A stretch of DNA of 64,000 bases from JBECKW01 sp040235505 (GTDB lineage Bacteria; Desulfobacterota; Desulfobacteria; Desulfobacterales; JAFDDL01): contig JBECKW010000017.1 of NCBI GenBank assembly GCA_040235505.1, positions 62,001-126,000 on the forward strand, given 5' to 3'. Position numbers and translations under genes: made by a program. The notes under the pieces are model-generated. The model saw only the letters and a program-made list of their open reading frames with translations. It was not told the origin of the DNA and searched no databases. The first letter of the stretch is position 1, and every line of letters begins with the position of its first letter. Positions 17,656 to 27,364 of this stretch are shown here, one piece after another.

Positions 17656-20600
17656 ATGAAATTTTTTGCAGACCTTCATATTCATTCAAAATATTCCAGA
17701 GCCACCTCAAAAAATCTTGATTTGGAAAACATATATATTTCCGCACAGATCAAAGGGATCACCGTGGTGGGCACGGGAGATGCGATACACCCCGCCTGGT
17801 TTTCCGAAATAAAGGAAAAACTGATCCCGGCCGAAGAGGGGCTTTTCATGCTCCGAAAAGATATCGCACGCCATTGTGATCAGAAAGTTCCCCCCCTGTG
17901 CAGGGCACCGGTCCGCTTTGTTCTTCAGACGGAAATAAGTAATATTTATAAAAAGAAAGAAAGAACCCGAAAAAATCATAATTTGATATTTTTGCCGGAT
18001 TTAGAGGCGGCCGAAGCATTTCAAAAACGGATGGAAGCCATCGGCAATATTCATTCGGACGGACGTCCAATCCTCGGCCTGGATGCGAAACATCTTCTTG
18101 AAATTGCACTTGAAACTTCTCCAGGAGCTTATCTGATACCAGCTCATGTCTGGACGCCCTGGTTCTCTCTGCTTGGCTCGAAATCGGGTTTTGACAGTCT
18201 TACGGAATGCTTTGAGGACCTTTCCCCACACATATTTGCCGTGGAAACAGGGCTCAGTTCAGATCCCGAAATGAACAGGCTTGTATCGAGCCTGGACGCA
18301 TTATCGCTGGTATCCAATTCAGATGCTCATTCGCCGGCCAATTTGGGCAGGGAGGTCAATATTTTCAATACGACGCTGAGCTATGACGGCATCCGAAGTG
18401 CATTGGAAAAAAAAGATCCCCGTGGGTTTATCGGCACCATCGAATTTTATCCTGAAGAAGGAAAATATCATCTGGATGGACATCGAAAATGCCAGACCCG
18501 ATACCGTCCCCGGGAGACGGAAAAAATAAAGGAAATTTGTCCTGTTTGCGGAAAACCGCTTACGCTGGGTGTTTTAAACCGGGTGATGGCCCTGGCGGAT
18601 CGAAATATGGATGATGATTCGGGCCCGGCCGACTTTTGTTATCATCGGGTGCCGTTGGTGGATGTTTTATCGGAAATTCTATTGGTGGGTCCGCAATCCA
18701 AAAGAGTGCAAAGAGCCTACCAATCGCTTCTATCAAAATTTGGAAATGAAACAAGTATCTTGAATGATATTGAAGTGAAGGAATTGGAAAATTCCGGAAA
18801 TCCGCTTTTGCCCGAAGCCATTGAAAGGATGAGAAGCGGCAGAATGAATCTGATCCCTGGATATGACGGAGAATTCGGAAAAATCAGTATTTTTACAAAA
18901 GAAGAGAGAAACAGGCTGCTGGGTCAGCGCTCCATGTTTGATATGCCCTGCATTCAGGATGAAACCGTCGAAAAATCAGAATATGAAAGCGGCGTTCCTG
19001 AGCCTGAGTCCATTCAAGCAGGCGACATGCAGTGTTCCCCTCTTGTTGAAAATATGGATAAATCAGAGAAAGGGCCATCGGATCATATCCTGAAAACACT
19101 GAATACTTCGCAGGCGGAAGCGGTTTTTCATCCCGCCGGTCCCCTATTGATTGTTGCCGGACCCGGTACCGGAAAGACAATGACCCTGACCCACCGAATC
19201 GCGTTTGTGATACACCGGAAAAAGGTAGCGCCGGAAAATATTCTGGCCGTCACCTTTACCAATAAAGCGGCCCATGAGATGCAAACCAGGCTGAAGAAAC
19301 TACTGGGATATGAAACAGTTCTTCCCTTCACCGCCACGTTTCATCGGTTATGTCTTCACCTTCTGAAAGAAAGAGAGACGTTTCGGGCATATACGATCAT
19401 AGACGAACGTGAGCGCAGCCAGATGATGGATATGGCGATAAAAAGGCTTTCCCAGGCAGGAACGAAGTTCGCTGTGGATCGGGAGACCGCATTGAAAGCC
19501 ATCGCAGGCGCCAAGCAAAGAATATTGGGGCCGGAGGAATTTTTAAAGGAGGATGTCTCAGAGCACAAAGTTATTTCGAAAGTATACCGTTTATACAACG
19601 AAATGCTTCGAACCCAAAGACTTTTTGATTTTGAGGATCTGATTTACACGGTTGTGGTTGAACTTGAAACCGACGATGATTTTCGGATGCAATGCCGACA
19701 TCGCTTTTCATACATTTTTTTGGATGAGTATCAGGATTTAAATCATGCGCAATACCGCCTGGTTCGGGCCTTGTCGCCGCCAGACGCCAACATCTGTGTC
19801 ATTGGAGATCCGGATCAGTCCATTTACGGCTTCAGAGGCTCGAATTATCACTATTTTGTCGACTTCGTCCATGATTATCCATCGACGAAAACGGTTTTTC
19901 TGGAAAAAAATTATCGATCTACACAAATCATTTTAGACGCCTCATTTCAAATGATGGAAGGACACCAGGTAAAGCTGCTGTCATCTGACAATGACAGCCG
20001 GCGGCTCTATTCCGATATGAAGGGATCCGATGGTAACGGATATGAAAAAAGCATTCATATTTTTGAAATGAGCAACGAGTTTTCGGAAGCCGACGCCGTA
20101 GCAAAAACAATAGAGAAGCTTGTGGGGGGAACCGGATATCATGCCGTGGATGCCGGTCGCATCAATCAGGCGGATTTAGCTCAACCGGTCGGTTTTTCGG
20201 ATGTGGCGATTCTTTTCCGAACCGCGGATCAGCACCGGATTATTAAGGACAGCCTGTCCAGATACGGCATCCCGTTCCAGGTAGCCGGCCGCGCCACCGG
20301 TGAAGAGGCTTCAGAACTCGAACAGCTTCTTTCCCTTTTCAAGGTTGTGGATGGGTGCGGACACTACGGTGATTTCGAGAAGGTTATCGGTTCATGGCAG
20401 CCCGGCATCGGCAAGGAGACGATTTTCTGTTTTTGCCAATGGGCCTTTTCCCATGGCTATCCGCTATCGGCCGCCATGGATGAAGTAAAGCGCTTTCCGA
20501 TTCCGGAGATGTCCAGAATGCGCCAGGAAAAGCTTGTTGATTTTATAAAAATATTAAGCGGGTTTTCCAGACAGATGGAGGGCTTGTCCTTCTCGGACAA

Positions 20601-21111
20601 ACTTCGATATCTGTTATCCCATACTCGCCTCGACCGGCTTCGTAAAGAAAACCCTACGATATCGAAAACCTGCGATCGCCTGTTGAACCTGATAGAAAAA
20701 AGCGGTTTACCTGCGGAGACCTTTTTTTCGCGGACGGCGCTTGAAACGGAGGTCGATACGGTGTCGTTCGATATTCAGAAAGTGACGCTCATGACCATCC
20801 ATGCGGCGAAAGGGCTTGAATTTCCGGTCGTCTTTATTGTCGGATGCGAAGATGATTTAATACCGTTTCGCCGTCCGGAAACTGAAAATAATGATGAAGA
20901 TGAAGAAAGACGTCTCTTTTTTGTGGCCATGACCCGCGCCAAACATCAGCTGTTCCTTACATGGTCCAGGAGAAGAAAACGGTATGGGAAAAATCTGGTC
21001 AGACAGATTTCTCCTTTTATTTCGAATATCGATCCGGAGCTTCTGGTGCTTCAGGAGCCGGTATACGGCAAAAAAAAGCGTCAAGTGCAGACTCAGATGA
21101 AATTATTTTGA
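17656..21111 (+). CDS. Fusion of an EndoQ-like PHP endonuclease and a UvrD/PcrA-type helicase
   Basis: 1151 residues from ATG 17656, just before ADLHIHS; a TTG 45 bases upstream would add an unconserved leader. Residues 1-400 match the PHP-domain family of archaeal/bacterial EndoQ: DLHIHSKYS, PAHVWTPWFSLLGSKSGFD and SNSDAHS metal-ligand motifs, then a Cys4 zinc finger (C...C-P-V-C-G-K, near 279-304). EndoQ nicks DNA 5' to deaminated bases. From about 480 to the end is a complete SF1A helicase: AGPGTGKT (Walker A, about 502), FLDEYQDLN (Walker B, about 690), GDPDQSIYGFRGS, TIHAAKGLEF and FFVAMTRAKHQLF. The join suggests an enzyme that nicks at a lesion and unwinds from the nick. A role in deaminated-base repair is inference. 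Confidence 0.85.
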   Translation: MKFFADLHIHSKYSRATSKNLDLENIYISAQIKGITVVGTGDAIHPAWFSEIKEKLIPAEEGLFMLRKDIARHCDQKVPPLCRAPVRFVLQTEISNIYKKKERTRKNHNLIFLPDLEAAEAFQKRMEAIGNIHSDGRPILGLDAKHLLEIALETSPGAYLIPAHVWTPWFSLLGSKSGFDSLTECFEDLSPHIFAVETGLSSDPEMNRLVSSLDALSLVSNSDAHSPANLGREVNIFNTTLSYDGIRSALEKKDPRGFIGTIEFYPEEGKYHLDGHRKCQTRYRPRETEKIKEICPVCGKPLTLGVLNRVMALADRNMDDDSGPADFCYHRVPLVDVLSEILLVGPQSKRVQRAYQSLLSKFGNETSILNDIEVKELENSGNPLLPEAIERMRSGRMNLIPGYDGEFGKISIFTKEERNRLLGQRSMFDMPCIQDETVEKSEYESGVPEPESIQAGDMQCSPLVENMDKSEKGPSDHILKTLNTSQAEAVFHPAGPLLIVAGPGTGKTMTLTHRIAFVIHRKKVAPENILAVTFTNKAAHEMQTRLKKLLGYETVLPFTATFHRLCLHLLKERETFRAYTIIDERERSQMMDMAIKRLSQAGTKFAVDRETALKAIAGAKQRILGPEEFLKEDVSEHKVISKVYRLYNEMLRTQRLFDFEDLIYTVVVELETDDDFRMQCRHRFSYIFLDEYQDLNHAQYRLVRALSPPDANICVIGDPDQSIYGFRGSNYHYFVDFVHDYPSTKTVFLEKNYRSTQIILDASFQMMEGHQVKLLSSDNDSRRLYSDMKGSDGNGYEKSIHIFEMSNEFSEADAVAKTIEKLVGGTGYHAVDAGRINQADLAQPVGFSDVAILFRTADQHRIIKDSLSRYGIPFQVAGRATGEEASELEQLLSLFKVVDGCGHYGDFEKVIGSWQPGIGKETIFCFCQWAFSHGYPLSAAMDEVKRFPIPEMSRMRQEKLVDFIKILSGFSRQMEGLSFSDKLRYLLSHTRLDRLRKENPTISKTCDRLLNLIEKSGLPAETFFSRTALETEVDTVSFDIQKVTLMTIHAAKGLEFPVVFIVGCEDDLIPFRRPETENNDEDEERRLFFVAMTRAKHQLFLTWSRRRKRYGKNLVRQISPFISNIDPELLVLQEPVYGKKKRQVQTQMKLF

Positions 21112-21142
21112 CGATAAAATTCGGGAAAAGAGACTGCCTTTA

Positions 21143-21171
21143 TTGACATAGTTCATATTTTCTTGGATAAT
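21143..21171 (+). promoter_or_regulatory. Sigma-70-type promoter for the PilB-like gene
   Basis: TTGACA (21143-21148), a 17-base spacer, and GATAAT (21166-21171) are a near-perfect housekeeping promoter. It lies in the 141-base gap after the helicase gene and would give a leader of about 75 bases. Confidence 0.65.
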
Positions 21172-21252
21172 AACAGCTTATAAAGAAAGGCTTTTTGTTT
21201 TATTTGCGGCGTATTCTCTTCCGGGATAATTTTTCTAAATATCTGGAGAATT

Positions 21253-23844
21253 ATGAGCAACGGTAAAAAGCGAGAACAACCCCCCCTTAAGATCGGTGAA
21301 CTGCTTGTCAAAGAAGGCTATGTCCGGAATGCCGATATTGAAAAGGCTTTGGAAATACAAAAAAAAGAGGCGGAAAAGGCCGAAACGCCTCTTGGAAAGA
21401 TTCTTGTTGGTTTAGGAAAAATCAATAAGGATCAACTGAAAAGCCTTCTGGAACACCCCTGTCAACGAAAACAGCTCGGAACCATGGCCCTTGATGCCGG
21501 TCTTATCGACCAGCAGCAACTGAAAGAATGCCTGAAGGACCTGAAAGACGAAGAAAAAATAGGTGACATCCTCGTTCAGAAAGGGCTCGTGAACGATGAT
21601 CAGCTAAAATCCCTCCTTTATAAACAGGTCGGCTCCCAGCGGATCGGAGATCTCGCGCTGAAATTCAACATGATCAATGAGGATGATCTGGAAGCCGCGC
21701 TTGCCATTAAAAGATCCAAAAGAACCATCGGCGGCATTCTCTGTGACCTGAACCTGATCTCGGCGAACGATCTGAATCATGTGCTTCAGAAATATAAAAA
21801 GCTACTGAAGTTCGGCGAAATCCTGGTTGATCAGAACTATATTTCTGCGGCTCAATTGGACGCCGCCCTGGCTGAGCAATCCAAAACCGGCTCACATCTT
21901 GGGGAAATTCTTTTAAAGCGCAGATTGATTACAGAGGATGAGCTCCATACGACGCTCTCGAAACAGTACAATATTCCCTATGAAAAAATAGAATCCTTCG
22001 ACATTGACGAAAGCAAAATAGCACCTCTTATCAGCGTGGTCGGGCAGCGTTATGCCGAAACCAACCTGATTCTTCCCCTGCGGCAGGAAGGAAATCTGCT
22101 GACCCTGGCCATTTCTGACCCGGACAGGGCCAAGGCGCTTCAGGAACTGAAAACCGTCTACACTCATTTTCAGATGCGCTGCGTGCTCATTACACGCGAA
22201 AAATTCGAAGAACTCTTCGAGATTCTGTACGGAGAGACTCTGGAAGAGTCCATTTCCTCCAATGAGGCCTCTTCCCGGCCCGAATCCATGGATAGCTTCC
22301 AGATAAATCTGAGCGACGATCTGGATGAAAAGGACGGCAAGAAGGCGTCCTACGCCATGTCCTCCATGGAGGTGGAGCAGGTTGTCAACTATATCATTAA
22401 ATACGGAATCATGAACGATGCCAGCGATATTCATATCGAACAGGATCGCAGCGGCCCGAAAATAAGGTTCCGAATCGACGGCATGCTTCAGCGCCTTCGG
22501 GAAAAGGCCCTGGATGAGAAGCTTCACGAAATGGCGAGTCCCATTATCTCCCGTATAAAGGTCATCTCAAATCTTGATATCGCCGAACGACGGGTTCCCC
22601 AGGATGGTGTTTTCCGGGTCAGCTATTTTGATAAAGCCCGCGGGCGGGATGTGGATCTGGATTTCCGCGTCGCCACCTGTCCGGCCATTGTGGGAGAAAA
22701 CGTTACGATCCGGATTCTCGATTCACGGAAGGCCAAAGTCGGTCTTGAAAATTTGAACCACTCCAGGGATGTGCTGGAGCCGTTCATGCGGCTTTTAAAA
22801 AGCTCGGCCGGGATGGTGCTGGTATCGGGACCTACGGGGAGCGGAAAGTCCTCCACGCTCTACGGCGCTCTTCAATACATTTATAATCCCAGTATAAAAA
22901 TTATTACGGCGGAAGATCCCATCGAATACAGCTTTCCGGGAATCATGCAGACCCAGGCCCATCAAAAAATCGGCCTGACGTTCGCCAAACTGCTGCGATC
23001 TTTTCTAAGACTTGATCCGGATGTGATTCTGGTGGGCGAGATGCGGGATGAAGAGACGGCCCAAATCGGCTTCGATGCGGCCCAGACAGGTCATTTGCTT
23101 CTGAGCACCATACACACCAACGATGCGGTGGCCGCCGTATCACGTCTCCTGGATTTAAACATTGATCACAGCCAGATGGCTTCCAGTCTGCTTTGTGTTC
23201 TCTCCCAGCGGCTCTGCCGGCAGATCTGTTATAATTGCATGGTTTCTTACACACCCGAGGAAGACGAATGGAGAGCCCTTTTCAATACCTATCCGGAGCA
23301 CCTGTCCTTTTACAAGGGAGAGGGTTGCGAAGCCTGCGGCTTTACCGGGTATAAGGGACGGGTGCTGATTTCCGAGCTCTTCGAAATTACCCGGGAGGTA
23401 TCGCTTGCCCTCAGCAGGGGCGCATCCGAGCGGGAAATCAAACAGATCGCCCTGGACGGTGGAATGAAAACGCTGGTGGATGACGGCATCCAGAAGCTTC
23501 ACCAGACCACCCTTGCGGAGGTGATCCGCGTCGTTCCCCATGAAATGATCAAGGCGTTCAAGTCCCGGCAGCCGAAGCAATCCGGCGGCAGCGACCAGCA
23601 GACCATCATCTCCAATCCGGAAACCCAGGGGGCGCTCCTCGATAAAATTTACGAACAGTATAAAAAACTAAGCGGACATAACGGTGGAAAAACCGAACGC
23701 AGCGATGAGACGCAGTTTAAAAAATTTCTTTTAAGCAATTATCAGAAAATAACCGACCAATATGGCTGCAACAGCGTATCGTTTTCTCTGAAAAACAGAG
23801 ACAACAAGGTGGAAATTTTTGCCCAGCCCGACATGGGTCAATAG
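21253..23844 (+). CDS. PilB/GspE-family ATPase with eight tandem N-terminal MshEN-type repeats
   Basis: 863 residues. The C-terminal ATPase has GPTGSGKSSTLYGAL (Walker A), an Asp box, LVGEMRDEETAQIGFDAAQTGH (Walker B) and a His box STIHTNDA, with the four-Cys zinc site CYNC...CEAC. Such ATPases power type IV pilus extension or type II secretion. Residues about 13-240 contain eight copies of a ~25-residue unit of the form (K/R)xGEILVxxGxIxxxQLxxAL, then a standard GSPII_E N-terminal domain (from about YNIPYEKI). This unit is half of the MshEN domain, which binds c-di-GMP in other proteins. Most PilB proteins have one or two. No pilC/pilT or gsp partner is adjacent; a MinD-like gene follows 14 bases later. 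Confidence 0.88.
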   Translation: MSNGKKREQPPLKIGELLVKEGYVRNADIEKALEIQKKEAEKAETPLGKILVGLGKINKDQLKSLLEHPCQRKQLGTMALDAGLIDQQQLKECLKDLKDEEKIGDILVQKGLVNDDQLKSLLYKQVGSQRIGDLALKFNMINEDDLEAALAIKRSKRTIGGILCDLNLISANDLNHVLQKYKKLLKFGEILVDQNYISAAQLDAALAEQSKTGSHLGEILLKRRLITEDELHTTLSKQYNIPYEKIESFDIDESKIAPLISVVGQRYAETNLILPLRQEGNLLTLAISDPDRAKALQELKTVYTHFQMRCVLITREKFEELFEILYGETLEESISSNEASSRPESMDSFQINLSDDLDEKDGKKASYAMSSMEVEQVVNYIIKYGIMNDASDIHIEQDRSGPKIRFRIDGMLQRLREKALDEKLHEMASPIISRIKVISNLDIAERRVPQDGVFRVSYFDKARGRDVDLDFRVATCPAIVGENVTIRILDSRKAKVGLENLNHSRDVLEPFMRLLKSSAGMVLVSGPTGSGKSSTLYGALQYIYNPSIKIITAEDPIEYSFPGIMQTQAHQKIGLTFAKLLRSFLRLDPDVILVGEMRDEETAQIGFDAAQTGHLLLSTIHTNDAVAAVSRLLDLNIDHSQMASSLLCVLSQRLCRQICYNCMVSYTPEEDEWRALFNTYPEHLSFYKGEGCEACGFTGYKGRVLISELFEITREVSLALSRGASEREIKQIALDGGMKTLVDDGIQKLHQTTLAEVIRVVPHEMIKAFKSRQPKQSGGSDQQTIISNPETQGALLDKIYEQYKKLSGHNGGKTERSDETQFKKFLLSNYQKITDQYGCNSVSFSLKNRDNKVEIFAQPDMGQ

Positions 23845-23858
23845 AGGGGTTTTATTAA

Positions 23859-25052
23859 ATGGCAAAGATACTTACGGTTACCAGTGGAAAGGGCGGCGTC
23901 GGCAAAACCAATATCAGTGTCAATCTGGCGGTTCTTCTCGCCCAGCAGGGCTACAGAACCTGCCTGTTCGATGCGGATCTCGGTCTTGCAAACATCAATA
24001 TCCTGCTCGGCATTTATCCGGAATACAATCTGGAAGATGTTATCGACGGGAAAAAAACGCTGAAAGAAGTTATCATTCACGATAAAAGCGGAATAGATAT
24101 CATTCCGGGAAGCTCCGGGGTTGCTAAAATGGAATCCCTTTCCGCCGCTCAGCTCAGCGCCCTTTCCGATGCTTTCGGGCAGCTTGAAGATTATGATTAT
24201 CTTCTTTTCGACACCTCAGCCGGGATATCCAAAAATGTCATCGCGTTTTGCATGAATGCCTCCGAGGTTGTGCTGGTGATCACGCCGGAGCCCACTTCCC
24301 TGACGGATGCCTATGCGTTGATGAAAGTTCTCTCCCTGAATGGTTTCAAACAAACGGCAAAAGTGGTGGTAAACCAGAGTAAAAATCCAAAAACGGCGCA
24401 ACTTGCCTACACCAAGCTGAAAGATACGGTTCGAAAATTTCTCGGCATCCAGCTCTCTCCCCTGGGAACGATTGTTTCGGATGCGCGGGTGATCGAAGCC
24501 GTGGCCGCCCAGAAACCGTTTATCATGCTCTATCCAAACACCCAGGCCGCCAAAGGGCTCAAAGCCGTCGCATCGATGTTGTTGGAAAAAACGGATGCTT
24601 CAGACAAAGCCTTTCCCCTGGATACCTTTTGGAATAAATGTGTCAATATCCTTTCATCCCCGCTGAAATTACCGGCCAAGAAAAGCGAAGAGACCCGCCA
24701 GACCGAGCCAGCAGCCGAAAAGCCGCCGGCTGCCGCACCGCCGGAACCCGCAAGGCCAACCACAGTCGGCGTTGAATCGGGACCTTCCGTCAAAGGCGGA
24801 CCGGCCGCAGTTCATGCGCCTTTACCGGGACCGGACGCCATCCAGCGGCTCTTGGAGCATCTGGTGGAAAACGTCTCAGCCATCACGCGGGAGCTTTCCG
24901 GTATCAGAACCGCCTTGGAGCAGGGTGCGTTCAGTGGCTTTGGCTCCACCACCTCGGGTGGCAAAACCGAGCGTATCCCCCCCGTCATCCCGCTTGATTT
25001 TGAAGCCTTCCTTGCAGACCAGGAATCAGAAACCGGCGGCGGACAAGAGTAA
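23859..25052 (+). CDS. MinD/FlhG-like P-loop ATPase with Pro/Ala-rich tail
   Basis: 397 residues. The deviant Walker A KGKGGVGKTNISVNLA-type loop (SGKGGVGKTN), the DADLGLANINILLG switch and the LLFDTSAG and TPEPTSLTDAYALMKVL segments mark the MinD/FlhG branch of the ParA superfamily, which position envelope machines. From about residue 265 the sequence becomes Lys/Glu then Pro/Ala-rich, and ends in a short possible amphipathic segment rather than the classic MinD membrane-targeting helix. It follows the PilB-like ATPase by 14 bases, so control of that machine's number or location is a reasonable guess. No flagellar genes are nearby. Confidence 0.88.
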   Translation: MAKILTVTSGKGGVGKTNISVNLAVLLAQQGYRTCLFDADLGLANINILLGIYPEYNLEDVIDGKKTLKEVIIHDKSGIDIIPGSSGVAKMESLSAAQLSALSDAFGQLEDYDYLLFDTSAGISKNVIAFCMNASEVVLVITPEPTSLTDAYALMKVLSLNGFKQTAKVVVNQSKNPKTAQLAYTKLKDTVRKFLGIQLSPLGTIVSDARVIEAVAAQKPFIMLYPNTQAAKGLKAVASMLLEKTDASDKAFPLDTFWNKCVNILSSPLKLPAKKSEETRQTEPAAEKPPAAAPPEPARPTTVGVESGPSVKGGPAAVHAPLPGPDAIQRLLEHLVENVSAITRELSGIRTALEQGAFSGFGSTTSGGKTERIPPVIPLDFEAFLADQESETGGGQE

Positions 25053-25059
25053 AACGTCT

Positions 25060-27285
25060 TCAGAGCAAGGATTTTTCTCTTCCAAAAGAAATGATGGAGA
25101 CGGAGCCTTCGTTAAAACAGCTGAAGAACGCACGAGCTTCCTGAAACCCGTTCAGAGTCACCGAAACGAGGGTTGCCGGAACATCCGGCCGCTTATCCGG
25201 AAGACTTTTCGCTTGATGAAGACGGATGCCGGAAGCAATCGGGGAAAGCCGGGTGACGGTATCTGAAATATCGGTACCGATGATGCAGAGGTCAAAAAGA
25301 ACCGGAAAGGCCCAGGCAGACTGGGTTTGCCACTCGACCAGAAGCATTCGGTGAGCCTTGAGTTTTTTGCTTTGATTCAGATTGGGGCAGGTCTCTCGAT
25401 GAAACGCAACCCCCCGTTCGCTGAGGGCTGCCAGCACGTTTTCCTCACCGGGATAGGGGTTGCAGCATTTTGAAAATTTATGGACCGCTTTTTCCGTTTC
25501 CGCAACATAGAGGATATTTCTCTCCTCGGGGTCGGCGTGTGTTTCCGAGACAACCTGGGTCTGCGGGGTTTTATCGGAAGGACTTCGCAGGTGATCGAGG
25601 TAATATAATATCACCTTGCTTGAAAGCATATCCTGGCCGATACGGGTATATAGAGCCGCCAGGTCTTTTAAGTGAAGAAAATTCAGAATCAGAGAGATGG
25701 TTTCATCTTCCAGGCAGGACGACGGTAAACCGTGCCGCTGAATTTCCTGCAGAAGCGTTTCTTTTCCAATCTTTTCCGCAACCACCTGCCGGCGCCTTTG
25801 AACCAGTTTGTTTACGGCGCTTCTGGCTTTGGGCGTCATGCATTTTTTTTCCAGATCCGGGTCGACATCCATCAGTTCGTAAGAGCCGATAATGTTGACA
25901 ATGTCCCGGTCTTTCAGCACTTCCGTGATGCCGACACGCCGACCATTGATGTTCGCGCCCCCGCAGTAGTCACCCAACGCGGAATGAATTTTATACGCAA
26001 AATCCAGAACAATGCTGCCTCTGGGCAGATAATGAATATCTCCCTTGGGCGTGAAAACAAACAGCTCCTCCCCACTTGAAAGCTGTATCAGGTCCTTCCG
26101 CTGTGCACTGGCGCCACCGTATTCGCCGATGTTTTTAAGCATGTCGCTGAGCTCTTCCAGGTAAGATTCATAGATCGGGTTTTTGGAATTGAGCTCATAA
26201 ATCATACCGGACGTCGCTTTGGCATCCATGGATTTATTGCGCATCTTGATGAGATAGTCCCGGCCCCTGTTGTTGATCCGAACATGCAGGCCCTGATAAC
26301 CGTTGGGTTTCTGGTTGGCGATGTAATCCCGGATGCTTTTGGGAATGGGGGTGAACTGGCTGTTGATGATGCCCAGGCCCGTATAACAGACCACCGGATC
26401 CGAATCGTCCATAACGATGGTAAAATCCACCTGGTTTTCCGCATTCTTTAGATCCAGGGTCTGGCGTTCGGGTGAGTAGTAAGGCCCCAACCCTTTTACC
26501 CGGGGCCGAACCACGACCGGAATAGAAAGTTCGGAAAACGCCGCTTCGAGACGCTGAACGATCTCCTGAATTTCCGGAGAGTTTCTGAGGCTTCGAATAA
26601 TGTTCAGAATTTTTTTACTTTTGCGTGGAAAAAGTTGTGTCAGGGCCAGGTTGTATAAATGCCGCTTGATGGAAAAAAGGTTGAGTTTTGCGGCCAGCGG
26701 TGCGTAAACCCTGAGGGTTTCCTGGGCGATGCGACGACGTTTGGAAGCCTGGAGGCTGGCCAGGGTGCGCATATTGTGAAGTCTGTCCGCCAGCTTGATT
26801 AACAGCACTCCGAGATGGCGGCTGGCGCTGACAAAAATCTTGCTGTGGGTCAGGTCGCTCAGGGTGGCACGATCGAATTTTTGAAGAGAAAGCTTGGTGC
26901 AGCCATCCACCAGCTCCGCAACGGTTTTTCCGAAATCCGTTTCTATATCCATCAACGTGACGGAGGGAACGTCTTCCACCAGGTCATGGAGAAATGCTGC
27001 GGCGATGAGTTCCGGATCCTTTATCCTAAACTCCCGGATCAGTATTTCGGCGACGGCCATTGGATGGTTGAAATACGGTTCGCCGGATTTCCGGAAATAT
27101 CCAAGATGATGCTGATAGGAGAAAGTCAGGGCGTTGGATATCAGATGAAACTGCCCGGCACCCTTGTCCATATACCGGGCCATGGCGCGCTGGTAATAGG
27201 CCAGCGGCGGTTGACCGACCGTTTTTTTGGAGGGTTTTTCAGGTTTTTTTGTTTCATCCGGCATCATGAAGAAAGACATTATCAC
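25060..27285 (-). CDS. RelA/SpoT homologue with intact HD hydrolase and decayed synthetase domain
   Basis: 741 residues with the long-RSH order HD, synthetase-like, TGS, helical and ACT-like C-terminus. The hydrolase side is intact: GEPYFNHPMAVAE, HDLVEDV (His-Asp near 100) and KLADRLHNMRTL. The synthetase side keeps YTGLGIINSQFTPIP and KPNGYQGLH, but the usual E-I-Q-I-R-T is L-I-K-M-R-N, so the catalytic Glu and Gln are gone, and the Arg of the D-L-x-A-x-R motif is not seen. TGS is recognisable (FTPKGDIHYLPRGS). The likely role is ppGpp breakdown, SpoT-like. It is convergent with the MinD-like gene, with 7 bases between stops. Confidence 0.85.
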   Translation of the reverse strand: MIMSFFMMPDETKKPEKPSKKTVGQPPLAYYQRAMARYMDKGAGQFHLISNALTFSYQHHLGYFRKSGEPYFNHPMAVAEILIREFRIKDPELIAAAFLHDLVEDVPSVTLMDIETDFGKTVAELVDGCTKLSLQKFDRATLSDLTHSKIFVSASRHLGVLLIKLADRLHNMRTLASLQASKRRRIAQETLRVYAPLAAKLNLFSIKRHLYNLALTQLFPRKSKKILNIIRSLRNSPEIQEIVQRLEAAFSELSIPVVVRPRVKGLGPYYSPERQTLDLKNAENQVDFTIVMDDSDPVVCYTGLGIINSQFTPIPKSIRDYIANQKPNGYQGLHVRINNRGRDYLIKMRNKSMDAKATSGMIYELNSKNPIYESYLEELSDMLKNIGEYGGASAQRKDLIQLSSGEELFVFTPKGDIHYLPRGSIVLDFAYKIHSALGDYCGGANINGRRVGITEVLKDRDIVNIIGSYELMDVDPDLEKKCMTPKARSAVNKLVQRRRQVVAEKIGKETLLQEIQRHGLPSSCLEDETISLILNFLHLKDLAALYTRIGQDMLSSKVILYYLDHLRSPSDKTPQTQVVSETHADPEERNILYVAETEKAVHKFSKCCNPYPGEENVLAALSERGVAFHRETCPNLNQSKKLKAHRMLLVEWQTQSAWAFPVLFDLCIIGTDISDTVTRLSPIASGIRLHQAKSLPDKRPDVPATLVSVTLNGFQEARAFFSCFNEGSVSIISFGREKSLL

Positions 27286-27364
27286 TAAAGCGGATGAAAG
27301 GCTACCCGATTTATATCAGGAAGATCCTCAAGAATTCGGCGACGATGGACGATCCGGGTCGTCG

